Shown here: positions 6,737 to 14,400 of the stretch, one piece after another
How positions within the stretch are numbered: the stretch's first letter is position 1
How the letters are laid out: each line of letters begins with the position of its first letter
Source: Desulfobacterales bacterium HSG17
GTDB lineage: Bacteria > Desulfobacterota > Desulfobacteria > Desulfobacterales > Desulfococcaceae
Direction: 5' to 3'
Assembly (NCBI GenBank): GCA_030377945.1
Contig: JAUCGD010000066.1
Span: 1-15,517, forward strand
Length of the DNA stretch: 15,517 nt
Translations under genes and position numbers: made by a program
The notes under the pieces: model-generated
The model's input: only the letters and a program-made list of their open reading frames with translations
Database searches by the model: none
What the model was told of the DNA's origin: nothing

Positions 6737-8557
6737 TTACATGGCATTTTTAAATTTTGCCAATTGTTCTTCATAATAAGAACGCTTTGTTTTACTCAAT
6801 TCCAAAGCCTTTATCCCTGCTTTTAAAGCTTCCTCAAATCTTTTATTTACATAATAACTCTCTGCTAGGGTATCCATTACATGGGATTCAGAAGAAAGTT
6901 CCGATGCCCTGACTGCCAGCAATAAAGCCCTTTCAGGATTATAAACCGCCGGATCTTTGCTTGTAGCATAAAGCCATGCAAGATTATTAAGAACCTGTGG
7001 GGAGTCAGCCTTAAATCCAATACTTTTTTCATAATATTGAATGGCAGTCCTAATTTTTTCCTTTTCATAGTAAATATCTCCCATCATACTTAATAATCCA
7101 GGATCATCAGGATTCTTTTTAATCTCTCTTTGGATAATTGTTTCAAAAAAGCCTGCACTGATTTTTTTCCCGGTTTCACCAAAATTTAATGTATATCCAA
7201 TTATTCCTATTATAACCATGCCTGCAATATACATTATTATACTTTTTTTGATCTTTTGGTCATGTTTTGCAATCCATGTCCTGTCATGTTCACATTTTAA
7301 TAAATATCCGACACGTTCACTTATGCTGAAATGATGCCAGTTGGGTTTATCAGGTGACTGACCGCTTGTCAGTGTAATCTTCTCAAAGGTAGAAATCAGA
7401 GGCATGGCTGTTTGAAAAATTGAATAAACATAACAATCAGCCTGTCTCTCAAAATTTCTCATAAAATAGCCAAATACATATCTGAAATAGATTATAAACA
7501 TGAGAATTGTAATCAGGCTGAACAGAGCAGATGTTACAGAAGATTGCTTAAAACCTGATTGAATAATAAAGCTGTAAACAGGTTCTGCATAGATAATCAA
7601 ATATACAATAAGATCAAAAGCAGCATAGGATATGAGCATATACCCTGCAAAAAAGAACAGGTAAAATAAAAGATGATTACGCTTAACATGTCCGATTTCA
7701 TGGGCAATAACCGCCTCAATCTCTTCAGGACGGAGAAGGGTCAGAAGGGCTTCGGTCACAAGAATATACCGAAATTTTTTTATAAGCCCCATAACTCCGG
7801 CAGTTATCATGCGGCCTTCAAATATAGGCCAGTATAAAATATTTGAATATTCAAGCCCTGCCCTTTTGCACAGAGTCTCAATTCTGTATCTGGAAAATCC
7901 ATTATCAAGGGGCCTGCATCCCCAGAATCTATGTATTAAAACAGGGCCGAATATGGCAACAGCCATAAGAAAGCTTAGAAAATATATTATCTGTCCTTCA
8001 GCAGAGGCAAGAAACTGCTTTGGTATTTCAAAGGGAAGTACATTTATAATATCATGTATTCCTGAGAGCAATAACCAGGGTAAAAGAGCAGGTGCTGAAA
8101 ATGATATATTTGAACGGATATATGAGCCGCGTGAAATCTGGGTTCCGTAAATTTTGCGATAAATTTCAAAGGAAAAAGCCCAGATAGCAGCCAGATATGA
8201 TATAAATATAATAAGAAAAAAAAGTGCCTGCAAAGTCGGCAGGCTTGCAAAAACAGGGATTTCTCCTGCATATTCGGGCAGGTTGAGCAGGTATATATCA
8301 ATTGTAAATAATACTATTGCAATAACAGACAGGCGGGTTATGGTATTGCTGTATTGAGTATCAAGATCAGATAAACCAGTCTTGGAAATCAGTTTTAACA
8401 GTCTTTGAAAATGCGCCCATGTTATAAAGACAAATATAAATATCAGAAATATAAACAAAGACATGGTTTCGGAAAAGTTGAAATTTGGAGTTTCCGAAGG
8501 CTGATAAGTTGTATAAATAAGCAGTACAACTATGAAAAATATGAAATTATTGAACAT
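6737..8557 (-). CDS. M48 family membrane zinc peptidase with C-terminal TPR repeats
   Basis: Integral-membrane metallopeptidase of the HtpX/Ste24 (M48) class, probably involved in protein quality control at the envelope; its substrate is unknown. I choose ATG 8557 (606 residues), because the longer GTG start at 8596 lies inside a palindromic repeat. In the 606-residue numbering the zinc motif HEIGH is at 286-290 (AVIAHEIGHVKRNH) and the third-ligand motif ERQAD is near 370-374. Several hydrophobic segments precede the catalytic domain, two follow HEIGH (about 295-322 and 340-365) and one more is near 440-457. After that, about residues 480-600 read as TPR-like helices (LLSMMGDIYYEKEKIRTAIQ, DTLAESYYVNKRFEEALKAG). 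The TPR tail should lie on one side of the membrane and recruit partners or substrates. It lies downstream of queH, separated by about 150 bases that include a repeat. It has no good ribosome-binding site (only AGGCAGG at some distance). Confidence 0.86.
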   Translation of the reverse strand: MFNNFIFFIVVLLIYTTYQPSETPNFNFSETMSLFIFLIFIFVFITWAHFQRLLKLISKTGLSDLDTQYSNTITRLSVIAIVLFTIDIYLLNLPEYAGEIPVFASLPTLQALFFLIIFISYLAAIWAFSFEIYRKIYGTQISRGSYIRSNISFSAPALLPWLLLSGIHDIINVLPFEIPKQFLASAEGQIIYFLSFLMAVAIFGPVLIHRFWGCRPLDNGFSRYRIETLCKRAGLEYSNILYWPIFEGRMITAGVMGLIKKFRYILVTEALLTLLRPEEIEAVIAHEIGHVKRNHLLFYLFFFAGYMLISYAAFDLIVYLIIYAEPVYSFIIQSGFKQSSVTSALFSLITILMFIIYFRYVFGYFMRNFERQADCYVYSIFQTAMPLISTFEKITLTSGQSPDKPNWHHFSISERVGYLLKCEHDRTWIAKHDQKIKKSIIMYIAGMVIIGIIGYTLNFGETGKKISAGFFETIIQREIKKNPDDPGLLSMMGDIYYEKEKIRTAIQYYEKSIGFKADSPQVLNNLAWLYATSKDPAVYNPERALLLAVRASELSSESHVMDTLAESYYVNKRFEEALKAGIKALELSKTKRSYYEEQLAKFKNAM

Positions 8558-8588
8558 TAGAAAAGAATGCCTGCCTGTACCATAAAGA

Positions 8589-8681
8589 TTAACCACAGAT
8601 TACACAGATTACACAGATTACACACAGATTAAAATCATAATATATCTGTGTTAATCTGTGTAATCTGTGGTTAAAAAATGT
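8589..8681. repeat. Palindrome with arms of tandem CACAGATTA units
   Basis: The left arm has CACAGATTA at 8594-8602, 8603-8611 and 8612-8620, then a fourth copy shifted by CA at 8623-8631. The right arm carries the complementary TAATCTGTG units at 8652-8669. The outer 23 bases (8589-8611 against 8652-8674) are perfectly complementary, so a long cruciform or RNA hairpin is possible, in more than one register. The right end TCTGTGGTTAAAAAATGT (8664-8681) is identical to that of the livG-livF palindrome. It lies between queH and the M48 gene, touching the 5' end of the latter. Confidence 0.9.
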
Positions 8682-8710
8682 GAAGGTCTAAAAAAAGTTT
8701 GATTCAAGTT

Positions 8711-9262
8711 TCATTCATAAAATCGGTCTCTCTCACTATATATACATCCACAATATTGCTGGCGGTAAAGTTCCAGTCGTTTGGATTCTTCAATTCCGTA
8801 TTTCCATCCCTCACGGAAATCATGGTAATAAAAAGAAACTCCTGCTGCTTTTGCCATGGATTCCCCTATGGATTTTATCATTTCATGATTTTGATATTTG
8901 CTGTAAAGCAAGGTTGTTGTAAAATAATCAAACTTTCCCCGTTTTGCAAGCAATGCAGCAGATTTTATACGTTCATGATAACAAAAAGCACAACGGTTTG
9001 ATTCCCTGAAAGCAATGCTTTGTAGAAATTCCATGAGATTGTATTCTTTATCCCATATAACCCGGAATTTTTCATGTTCGGCAAAGGTTTCAAGTGCCTG
9101 CTGACGTTTGAGGCATTCTGTATATGGGTGAATATTATGGGGATAAAAAAAACCCATGATTTCAAAATCCTTTTCCCTGAGAGTTTTCACAGGATAGATG
9201 GAACAGGGAGCGCAACACATGTGTATCAGGATTTTACTTTTTTTTATATTTTGGGTTTTCAT
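8711..9262 (-). CDS. queH: Epoxyqueuosine reductase QueH
   Basis: Catalyses the last step of queuosine synthesis, reduction of epoxyqueuosine to queuosine in the wobble position of certain tRNAs. It is the non-cobalamin alternative to QueG (family formerly DUF208). The 183-residue protein has the family's cysteine pattern: HMCCAPCS (C16, C17, C20), RCAFCY (C91, C94) and YCGC near the C-terminus (C171, C173). These serve metal and Fe-S binding in the family. HNIHPYTE and YSKYQNHE are also typical. The ATG at 9262 overlaps the maf stop as ATGA, so translation is probably coupled. No other queuosine gene is in the window. Confidence 0.92.
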   Translation of the reverse strand: MKTQNIKKSKILIHMCCAPCSIYPVKTLREKDFEIMGFFYPHNIHPYTECLKRQQALETFAEHEKFRVIWDKEYNLMEFLQSIAFRESNRCAFCYHERIKSAALLAKRGKFDYFTTTLLYSKYQNHEMIKSIGESMAKAAGVSFYYHDFREGWKYGIEESKRLELYRQQYCGCIYSERDRFYE

Positions 9263-9858
9263 AATTGAAGGCCGATAACACCTTCCCGTATCAACACTTC
9301 AATAATTTCACAAACAGGAAGGCCAACCACATTTGTATAAGACCCGTTAATACTTTTAACAAGAAAAGTTCCAAGCCCTTGAATGGCATAAGCCCCGGCC
9401 TTGTCAAAAGGTTCTTTTGTATGGATATACCATTGGATTTCTTCATCTGAAAGATTTTTAAACTGAACATCGGTTTTAATGCTGTCAGCAAATATTTTGC
9501 CCTGAGCATTACAGCAGACTGCATACCCGGTAAATACCTGATGAATCTGACCACTGAGGCTTTTAAGCATTTCCCCTGCCTCATCCCGTGATCCCGGTTT
9601 ACCAAGGATGGTATTATTTATAACAACAATTGTATCAGCACCGATAACCCAGGATTCAGGATGTTTTTCAGCAATATCTCCTGCTTTGGCTTTTGCCAGT
9701 ATTTTTACGTAATCTGCCGGTTCTGTAAGTTCAACTGAATCTTCATCAAAGCTGCTTGGGATAACATCAAATGTCAGCCCTGCCTGCTCAAGCAGATACT
9801 TCCGGCGCGGAGATTGTGATGCCAAAATTAATGATGGTTTCTGGATAATATTATTCAT
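9259..9858 (-). CDS. maf: Maf family nucleotide pyrophosphatase (YhdE type)
   Basis: Cytoplasmic Maf-family NTP pyrophosphatase that hydrolyses dTTP/UTP and modified pyrimidine nucleotides to monophosphates; family members are linked to house-cleaning and septum control. It has 199 residues, the normal size. Motifs in order are ASQSPRR (13-19) with the catalytic Arg pair, GADTIV with Asp75, GKPGSRDEA, SGQIHQVFTG, AYAIQGLG and GSYTNVVGLP. The Ser/Arg/Gln set fits the YhdE (dTTP/UTP) branch rather than the YceF branch. The start is the first ATG in frame, with no clear ribosome-binding site, so the message may be nearly leaderless or the start slightly different. It is the first gene of a maf-queH pair. 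Confidence 0.93.
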   Translation of the reverse strand: MNNIIQKPSLILASQSPRRKYLLEQAGLTFDVIPSSFDEDSVELTEPADYVKILAKAKAGDIAEKHPESWVIGADTIVVINNTILGKPGSRDEAGEMLKSLSGQIHQVFTGYAVCCNAQGKIFADSIKTDVQFKNLSDEEIQWYIHTKEPFDKAGAYAIQGLGTFLVKSINGSYTNVVGLPVCEIIEVLIREGVIGLQL

Positions 9859-9900
9859 ACAGGTTTAATAGCAGATGGGGGAGGAAACTACAAGGATTTT

Positions 9901-9973
9901 GAACCATGATTAAATGATTAAATGATGGCCATGAATATTCATAGTAAATCATTTAATCATTTAATCATGGTTC
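9901..9973. repeat. Perfect 26-bp inverted repeat of tandem ATGATTAA units
   Basis: Arms 9901-9926 and 9948-9973 are exactly complementary over 26 bases. Each arm begins or ends in GAACCATGATT / AATCATGGTTC and contains the 8-base unit ATGATTAA repeated in tandem. The 21-base centre contains a second, self-complementary palindrome ATGAATATTCAT (9931-9942). The element lies in the gap between maf and the PEP-CTERM gene's terminator, and its right end runs straight into the A-run that serves as the terminator's U-tract. The outer ACCA...TGGTT ends and tandem-unit arms recall the two CACAGA palindromes elsewhere in the window. Confidence 0.9.
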
Positions 9974-10007
9974 AAAAAAAGGCAAAGCCCTTACAGGCTT
10001 TGCCTTT
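9974..10007 (-). terminator. Intrinsic terminator of the PEP-CTERM gene
   Basis: Read on the minus strand, GGCAAAGCC (10004-9996), a 6-base loop and GGCTTTGCC (9989-9981) form a 9-bp GC-rich stem. It is extended to 12 bp by flanking AAA/TTT and followed by a run of seven T. It lies about 30 bases after the stop codon of the PEP-CTERM gene and is the clearest terminator in the window. Confidence 0.92.
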
Positions 10008-10036
10008 GATTCTATCTTATAACTTTTAAGCTGTGA

Positions 10037-10795
10037 TTAGCTGTTCTTTTTCTTTCTGCGTGTCCATCCAATACCCATTAAACCGGAACCTAATAGTAAC
10101 ATTGTAGCTGGTTCGGGTACAGGGGCAGTGTCGCCACCACTTTGAACATCATGGGAAAAAGGAGCATTGCTATTAATTGTACCGTCAGCATTCTTTGTGT
10201 ATAAATCAAAGTGAACTGAATACCCAGAGGCTAAACCAGTTATATCAACTAAAAATTGTTTATAGGACAAATCGGAAGAGTTACTAGGTTGATCAGTTGA
10301 TCCGGGCTCAACATTATAAGGAGCTATTGTACCTGTGAAATCTGAAAATGAAAACTCCTTGAAATATGTGTCATATATACTATGAGAACCTAACTCATAG
10401 TTATTCTTAATAGGATCTAACGTTATAAATTCATCCAGTGGTGCTGTGCCATATTCCATACCATTATCAGTAACATTAACTGTAACGCCATTAAATATAA
10501 AAGATCCAAGGTTAAAGTTAATGTCCTCAGTAATTTTTTCTTCTCCAGCAATTGCTGCAGAAATATAGTATATATCGCTTGCATTATAAGCTGGGTGATC
10601 TGGATTTATTAAAGCAAATAAGTTAAAAGGATTTGCAGTTGCATACACTGTGTCTTCATCATAAAGTCCTTCACCAGAACCATCAATATATATACTTGGA
10701 TCTGCATCTAATTGAAGGTGAGGTAATGCCATAGCTGAATTAACCCAGAACATTGCAAAAAATACTGTCAAAATTAAAAATAATGCTTTCTTCAT
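10037..10795 (-). CDS. PEP-CTERM exported protein (exosortase substrate)
   Basis: Secreted protein predicted to be sorted by an exosortase to the cell surface or exopolysaccharide matrix. The N-terminus MKKALFLILTVFFAMFWVNS is a signal peptide with likely cleavage after AMA (residue 23). The C-terminus (about 226-252) is the standard tripartite PEP-CTERM tag: VPEPATMLLLG, a short hydrophobic stretch, then WTRRKKKNS. The middle (24-222) is acidic and rich in Tyr, Asp, Asn and Ser with alternating beta-type sequence. It resembles PEP-CTERM proteins beginning with an LQLD-type strand, possibly a 'choice-of-anchor' type, but I cannot assign a family. AAGGAGG (10801-10807) lies five bases before the ATG. 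The leader carries two GEMM-type riboswitches, and the gene ends in a strong terminator, so it is a single-gene transcript. No exosortase gene is in the window. Confidence 0.92.
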   Translation of the reverse strand: MKKALFLILTVFFAMFWVNSAMALPHLQLDADPSIYIDGSGEGLYDEDTVYATANPFNLFALINPDHPAYNASDIYYISAAIAGEEKITEDINFNLGSFIFNGVTVNVTDNGMEYGTAPLDEFITLDPIKNNYELGSHSIYDTYFKEFSFSDFTGTIAPYNVEPGSTDQPSNSSDLSYKQFLVDITGLASGYSVHFDLYTKNADGTINSNAPFSHDVQSGGDTAPVPEPATMLLLGSGLMGIGWTRRKKKNS

Positions 10796-10804
10796 AATTG
10801 CCTC

Positions 10805-10821
10805 CTTAATGGCTGATTAAG
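10805..10821 (-). promoter_or_regulatory. Expression-platform hairpin next to the Shine-Dalgarno
   Basis: On the minus strand, CTTAAT (10821-10816), the loop CAGCC and ATTAAG (10810-10805) form a 6-bp hairpin. Its 3' arm takes in the AAG of AAGGAGG. Its 5' arm begins at the last base of the proposed riboswitch aptamer. It is therefore placed to trade pairing with the aptamer's closing region and to change access to the ribosome-binding site, which would mean translational control (inference). Confidence 0.55.
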
Positions 10822-10892
10822 TCGGCAACCCGGCTATCTTCCTTTAAGACCCGTGGCTTTCCGTCCTCATCTCACAATGAGTTTGGCTTTTC
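10821..10892 (-). promoter_or_regulatory. Cyclic-di-GMP-I (GEMM-I) riboswitch aptamer, gene-proximal copy
   Basis: Minus-strand RNA reads GCCAAAC, then CUCAUU-GUGA-GAUGAG (a 6-bp stem with a GNRA tetraloop), GACGGAAAGCCACGGG, GUCUU-loop-AAGAU, and AGCCGGGUUGCC. This is the GEMM-I layout, with tetraloop stem, receptor stem and joining adenines. Aligned by eye to the Vibrio Vc2 aptamer, the ligand-contacting G20 (10887) and C92 (10825) are retained, and the G21-C46 pair is replaced by C-G. G at position 20 favours c-di-GMP over cyclic AMP-GMP, where A is usual. It lies directly upstream of the PEP-CTERM gene. Confidence 0.85.
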
Positions 10893-10897
10893 TTTGT

Positions 10898-11010
10898 AAA
10901 TAATAAATAAAAAATAAGAGTTAATAATAAAACTGCAACAAAAAAATTAAGTCACCAAAAAACTACTTTAAAACAACCGGCACCTCCTTCCTTAAATTGG
11001 ATTTTTTGAT
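10898..11010 (-). other. Inter-riboswitch spacer with an orphan Shine-Dalgarno
   Basis: This AT-rich 113-base spacer separates the two aptamers. On the minus strand AAGGAAGGAGGTG (10993-10981) is a strong Shine-Dalgarno at about the same distance from the aptamer as in the gene-proximal copy. However, only trivial frames follow it: TTG TTT TAA, or a 6-residue frame from GTG. It looks like the remnant of a second riboswitch-controlled gene, or a leader spacer retained after duplication. No terminator with a good stem is evident. Confidence 0.5.
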
Positions 11011-11078
11011 TTGCAACCCGGCTGTCTTTTTTAAGACCCGTAGTTTTCCGTCCCCACCTCACGATGAGTTTGGCTTTT
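11011..11078 (-). promoter_or_regulatory. Cyclic-di-GMP-I (GEMM-I) riboswitch aptamer, promoter-proximal copy
   Basis: Second copy of the same RNA. It has GCCAAAC, CUCAUC-GUGA-GGUGGG (6 bp with G-U pairs, GNRA loop), GACGGAAAACUACGGG, GUCUU-AAAA-AAGAC and AGCCGGGUUGC. Against the gene-proximal copy I count about seven substitutions and one single-base gap over about 67 bases. Those within stems keep pairing (for example U-G to C-G, G-U to G-C), so both structures appear to have been maintained. Positions matching Vc2 G20 (11074) and C92 (11013) are kept. The outer P1 pairing looks weaker than in the other copy. Confidence 0.8.
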
Positions 11079-11114
11079 TTGGTTAATTAGTTTTTCAGAC
11101 TTGCAAATGTTTAA

Positions 11115-11130
11115 TGCAGAATGGATGCCA
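11115..11130 (-). promoter_or_regulatory. Sigma54 (RpoN) -24/-12 promoter
   Basis: The minus strand reads TGGCATCCATTCTGCA, against the consensus TGGCAC-N5-TTGC. GG (11129-11128) and GC (11117-11116) have the exact required spacing, with C-to-T and T-to-C at two less critical positions. Initiation would fall near 11104, just before the promoter-proximal riboswitch, giving a leader of about 310 bases to the PEP-CTERM start. PEP-CTERM genes in other bacteria are known to be linked to PrsK/PrsR and RpoN. Confidence 0.72.
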
Positions 11131-11141
11131 AGGATTATGAT

Positions 11142-11168
11142 TTGATAAAAATTTATTGATAAAAATTT
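11142..11168. promoter_or_regulatory. Direct repeat, possible IHF-binding region
   Basis: TTGATAAAAATTT occurs twice (11142-11154 and 11156-11168) with a 14-base period, just upstream of the sigma54 promoter. On the minus strand the copies and their edges give near matches to the IHF consensus WATCAANNNNTTR (one mismatch each). In AT-rich DNA such matches are cheap, so this rests mostly on position: IHF commonly bends DNA between an enhancer and a sigma54 promoter. Confidence 0.3.
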
Positions 11169-11258
11169 GATGTATTCTGTAATATGCTTAAAATATTGCT
11201 AAATAATTTTATGTGTAACTTTATATTTAATGAGAAAAATATTGCTAATTTCATTTTA

Positions 11259-11425
11259 CTACAAATTTTGTAGCTTAAATATAGCAAATCTACAAATTTT
11301 GTAGACTATAATTTTTATTGTATATGTTGGTTTGCAAAAAGGAGCCAAAAGAAACATATTTACAATAAATACAAATTATTAAATCAAATATCATAACATC
11401 TACAAATTTTGTAGATGTTATGATA
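11259..11425. promoter_or_regulatory. Three copies of a CTACAAATTTTGTAG palindrome (candidate activator sites)
   Basis: The same 15-mer, CTACAAA-T-TTTGTAG, occurs at 11259-11273, 11290-11304 and 11400-11414. The last copy extends to 18-bp arms (11389-11406 and 11408-11425) with perfect pairing around the central T. The copies lie about 130-300 bases upstream of the sigma54 promoter, the usual range for upstream activating sequences of enhancer-binding proteins. The interval 11131-11490 has no convincing gene. Alternatives are operators of an unknown repressor or, for the third copy, a hairpin at the 3' end of the sbcC message 66 bases after its stop. Confidence 0.65.
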
Positions 11426-11490
11426 ACCTTTTGTTTAAATTGTAAATATTGCAATGATTTAATGATTAAGAGATAATCAGTCATTATCCA

Positions 11491-14400
11491 TCATGGCATA
11501 ATTTCAATATGGCTGGTTCCTCCTGATTGTTTTTTTACCCTTATCTGGGTTGGTATTTCATCTTCGAGTTTCTTAACATGGGAAATAACTCCGACCATTT
11601 TGCCATTGGCTTTAATATTTTTCAGGGTAGCTATAACTTTATACAGGGTTTCATCGTCCAGCATGCCAAAACCTTCATCCAGAAATAAAGATTCAATTTT
11701 CCTGTTATCAGAAGCAATATCAGAAAGACCCAGAGCAAGGGCCATGCTTACAATAAAACTTTCACCTCCTGATAAACTGGCAGTTGATCTGCGGACTCTA
11801 TTCTGATTTGCTTCCTCAATTTCAAGTCCCAGACCCTGTTCACCGTTTGCCCTGATATAATAACGCCCGCTCAGTTCCTCAAGATGCTTATTAGTGTTTT
11901 CAAGCAGATGGTCAAACATGAGATGCTGAATTCGTTTTTTTATCTCAGGCTCATTGCCTGATTGAATATGTTTTTTCTCAGTATTTAACTCAGCACATAC
12001 TTTTTCCTGATCTTCAATAACCTTTGTTCTCTGCCTATACTCTCTTTCTTTTGATTCATAATCTTTTATGATTTCCTGGGAAAATTTAAGATTCTGATTC
12101 AATTCATCCAGTTCTTTCTTTATATCCTGAATTTCCAGGCTGATTTCATCCGAAGATTTTTGGATTTCCTGTTCCAGCTTGCTTTGTTCCAGCTTATCTT
12201 TTATTTCTTCTAATCTATTTTTGGCTTCAGTTAATTCCCGGTCTATTGCCTTTTGCTCATCTTCAATTGCCTGCTGCTGCTCTTTGGGGAGAATATGTTC
12301 CCTGATTTCATCAATATTATTAAATCCTAATGCAATGGCCTTGCTTGAAAGCAGATTCTTTATTGAATCAAGTTCCTGGCAAATGCTTTTATATTCAGCT
12401 TCTGTCTGCTTCAAATTTTCCAGATTTTCTTCAATTTTCTGTATAATTGTTTCTGTTTCCTGTATTATCTGATTTTGTTTTTCTTCACATGCTTTGATTT
12501 TATCTTCAAAAATCTGTTTCTCCTGAACCGGATTTCCTGCACCGTAAAACTCTGCCCTTATATTTTCCAGCTCTGTTTGCTTTTCCTGACTTTCCCTGAC
12601 CAGAACTTCCAGGTTGTCAGCCTGGTTTTTAAATTGTGCCAACTCGCGTGGAAGAGTTTCTGCCTGATCTGATAAGTCCTTTAGTTCGGTTTTTAAAGCT
12701 TCTGTCTCTTGCGTTTGATTTAAATATTCTTCTTGCACAGTTTCCAGACGTAAAATCAACTCCCCTGCCCTTCCCTTTTCAGGAATTGTTTCACCGTATT
12801 TTTCAAAATACTCATTAAGAATATGATTTTGTTTGTCTTCTTTTATATTTATGTCATTAAGATCACTTTTTAACTTGGTAACAATATTTTTTTGAATACT
12901 GGCATTACTTACAGCTTGTTCCAGTACCATCTGCCTGTCTGAAATTTTATCTGCATTTTTATCTATGTTTTCCTGTGACCCGATTATTTTTTTCCTGACC
13001 TTACTTATACCTTTTAACTGCTTTCCAAGAGTTTTTAGCTCTTTTTTTAAGGATTTGGTATTTTTGACAACAGAATCAATATCATCAATAGTCCATTCAC
13101 AGGCAATAGTTCTGCATAAATACTCCCATTCTTTACGCAGTTCATGGCCTAACTGCTCTCCCTGGTGCAGACTGTCAATTTGTGATGAAAGAGATTTTGC
13201 CCTTTTATTAATAACTTTTAATTTCTTTTCCTGGGCTTTAAGGGCATGGCGGGGATTATTTTCATATGGCAGCCCTTTTGAAATAAAAGGATGTTCTTTT
13301 GAACCGCAAAGGGGGCAGGGTTCGTTTGCTCTTAATAATTCCCGGTCAGATTTGTATTTTGAGATAATTATGGAATGTTCAAAAGAATCCCTCACTGCCT
13401 GCTCAGTTTCAAACTCAATTAACAATTGTGAATATTCTGACTGGGCATTTTCAAGGGCAGTTTGTATTTTTGTGCCTTGTTTTTCCTTCTGCAATACCTG
13501 CTTGTGAAATTGTTTACCCAGTTTAACAAGCTGTTTACAGGTTTTTAATCTTTCCTTTTGATTTTGGTATTCAGTTTCAAGCTCTTCAACAGAATCTCCA
13601 TTAAGCATATTTTGCAAAGCATTTTCTTTTTCTTCAATCTTTAAAGAAAAGGCTTTATTTTTGTTTTTAATTTTATTTATTGTGTTTTCTATTTTTTCCT
13701 GTGCTGCAAGAGCTTTTTTTTCATTTTTTAATTCATTATTATGATTTTTTTGAATTTCTGTCTGAAGTATTAGTGTTTGTTCTAACTGTTCCACTTGAGT
13801 TTTTATAGCAGGAATGTCTTTGCCAAGGTTTTCTTTGGATGAATCTGCTTTAAGCTGTTTTTCCAGACCGGTCTGGGCAATCTGCTTATCGATGATCTTT
13901 TGTTTTGTTTCAGATTGAAGATTTAAGTTCTCATTCTGCTTTTTTTCCAGGGATTCCAATTGTTCAACTCTTTCCCTGAACTCTTTTCTTGCAGATTCAA
14001 TATCAAGGTCAAAACCTATTACCTTTTCAATAGATTCTATTTCTTCATCCTGCCTGGCTTTTATTGTTTCAAGTTCCCGGTCATTTTTAATCTTTGCCTG
14101 ATCCAGATTTTTTAATTTTTCTTCCTGTAAAGGAATCTCTGTTTTCAGGTTTTCTTTATTTCCAAGTATTTGAGCAGCATTTTGTTCATGAATATCATGC
14201 TGCTCAATAGTTGATTGAAGGGGAAGAGCCTGCTGTGCCTTTTTAAGACGGGTGAATTCCTCATTTTTCTGTGATTTTTTATCTTGTATATTTGCTAATT
14301 CAAGCTGAATGTCCTCATATTCTTTATTAATCTGTTTTTTATGTTTGTGTTTTTCCTTTTGTTCTTTTAATTCAAACAAAATTTCTTCGGTTTTGTTGTA

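Noticed and set aside
8594..8631. Tandem CACAGATTA units as a CRISPR or iteron origin
   Set aside because: The units are contiguous 9-mers mirrored in the opposite arm, with no spacers and no replication gene.
10821..10892. Aptamer as a cyclic AMP-GMP (GEMM-Ib) switch
   Set aside because: The position matching Vc2 G20 is G rather than A, which favours c-di-GMP; this rests on a hand alignment and could be reversed by testing.
11259..11414. Repeated CTACAAATTTTGTAG read as a CRISPR array or Cas12a-type repeats
   Set aside because: Only three 15-base copies at irregular spacing (31 and 110 bases), with no unit-length spacers and no cas genes; operators or hairpins explain them better.
11290..11484. 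64-codon minus-strand frame just after sbcC
   Set aside because: It has no ribosome-binding site, runs through two of the palindromes and has a composition typical of AT-rich noncoding DNA.
12965..13507. 180-codon plus-strand frame inside sbcC
   Set aside because: Antisense to the coiled-coil and hook region; Phe/Ser/Cys-rich sequence is expected from reversed Lys/Glu codons.
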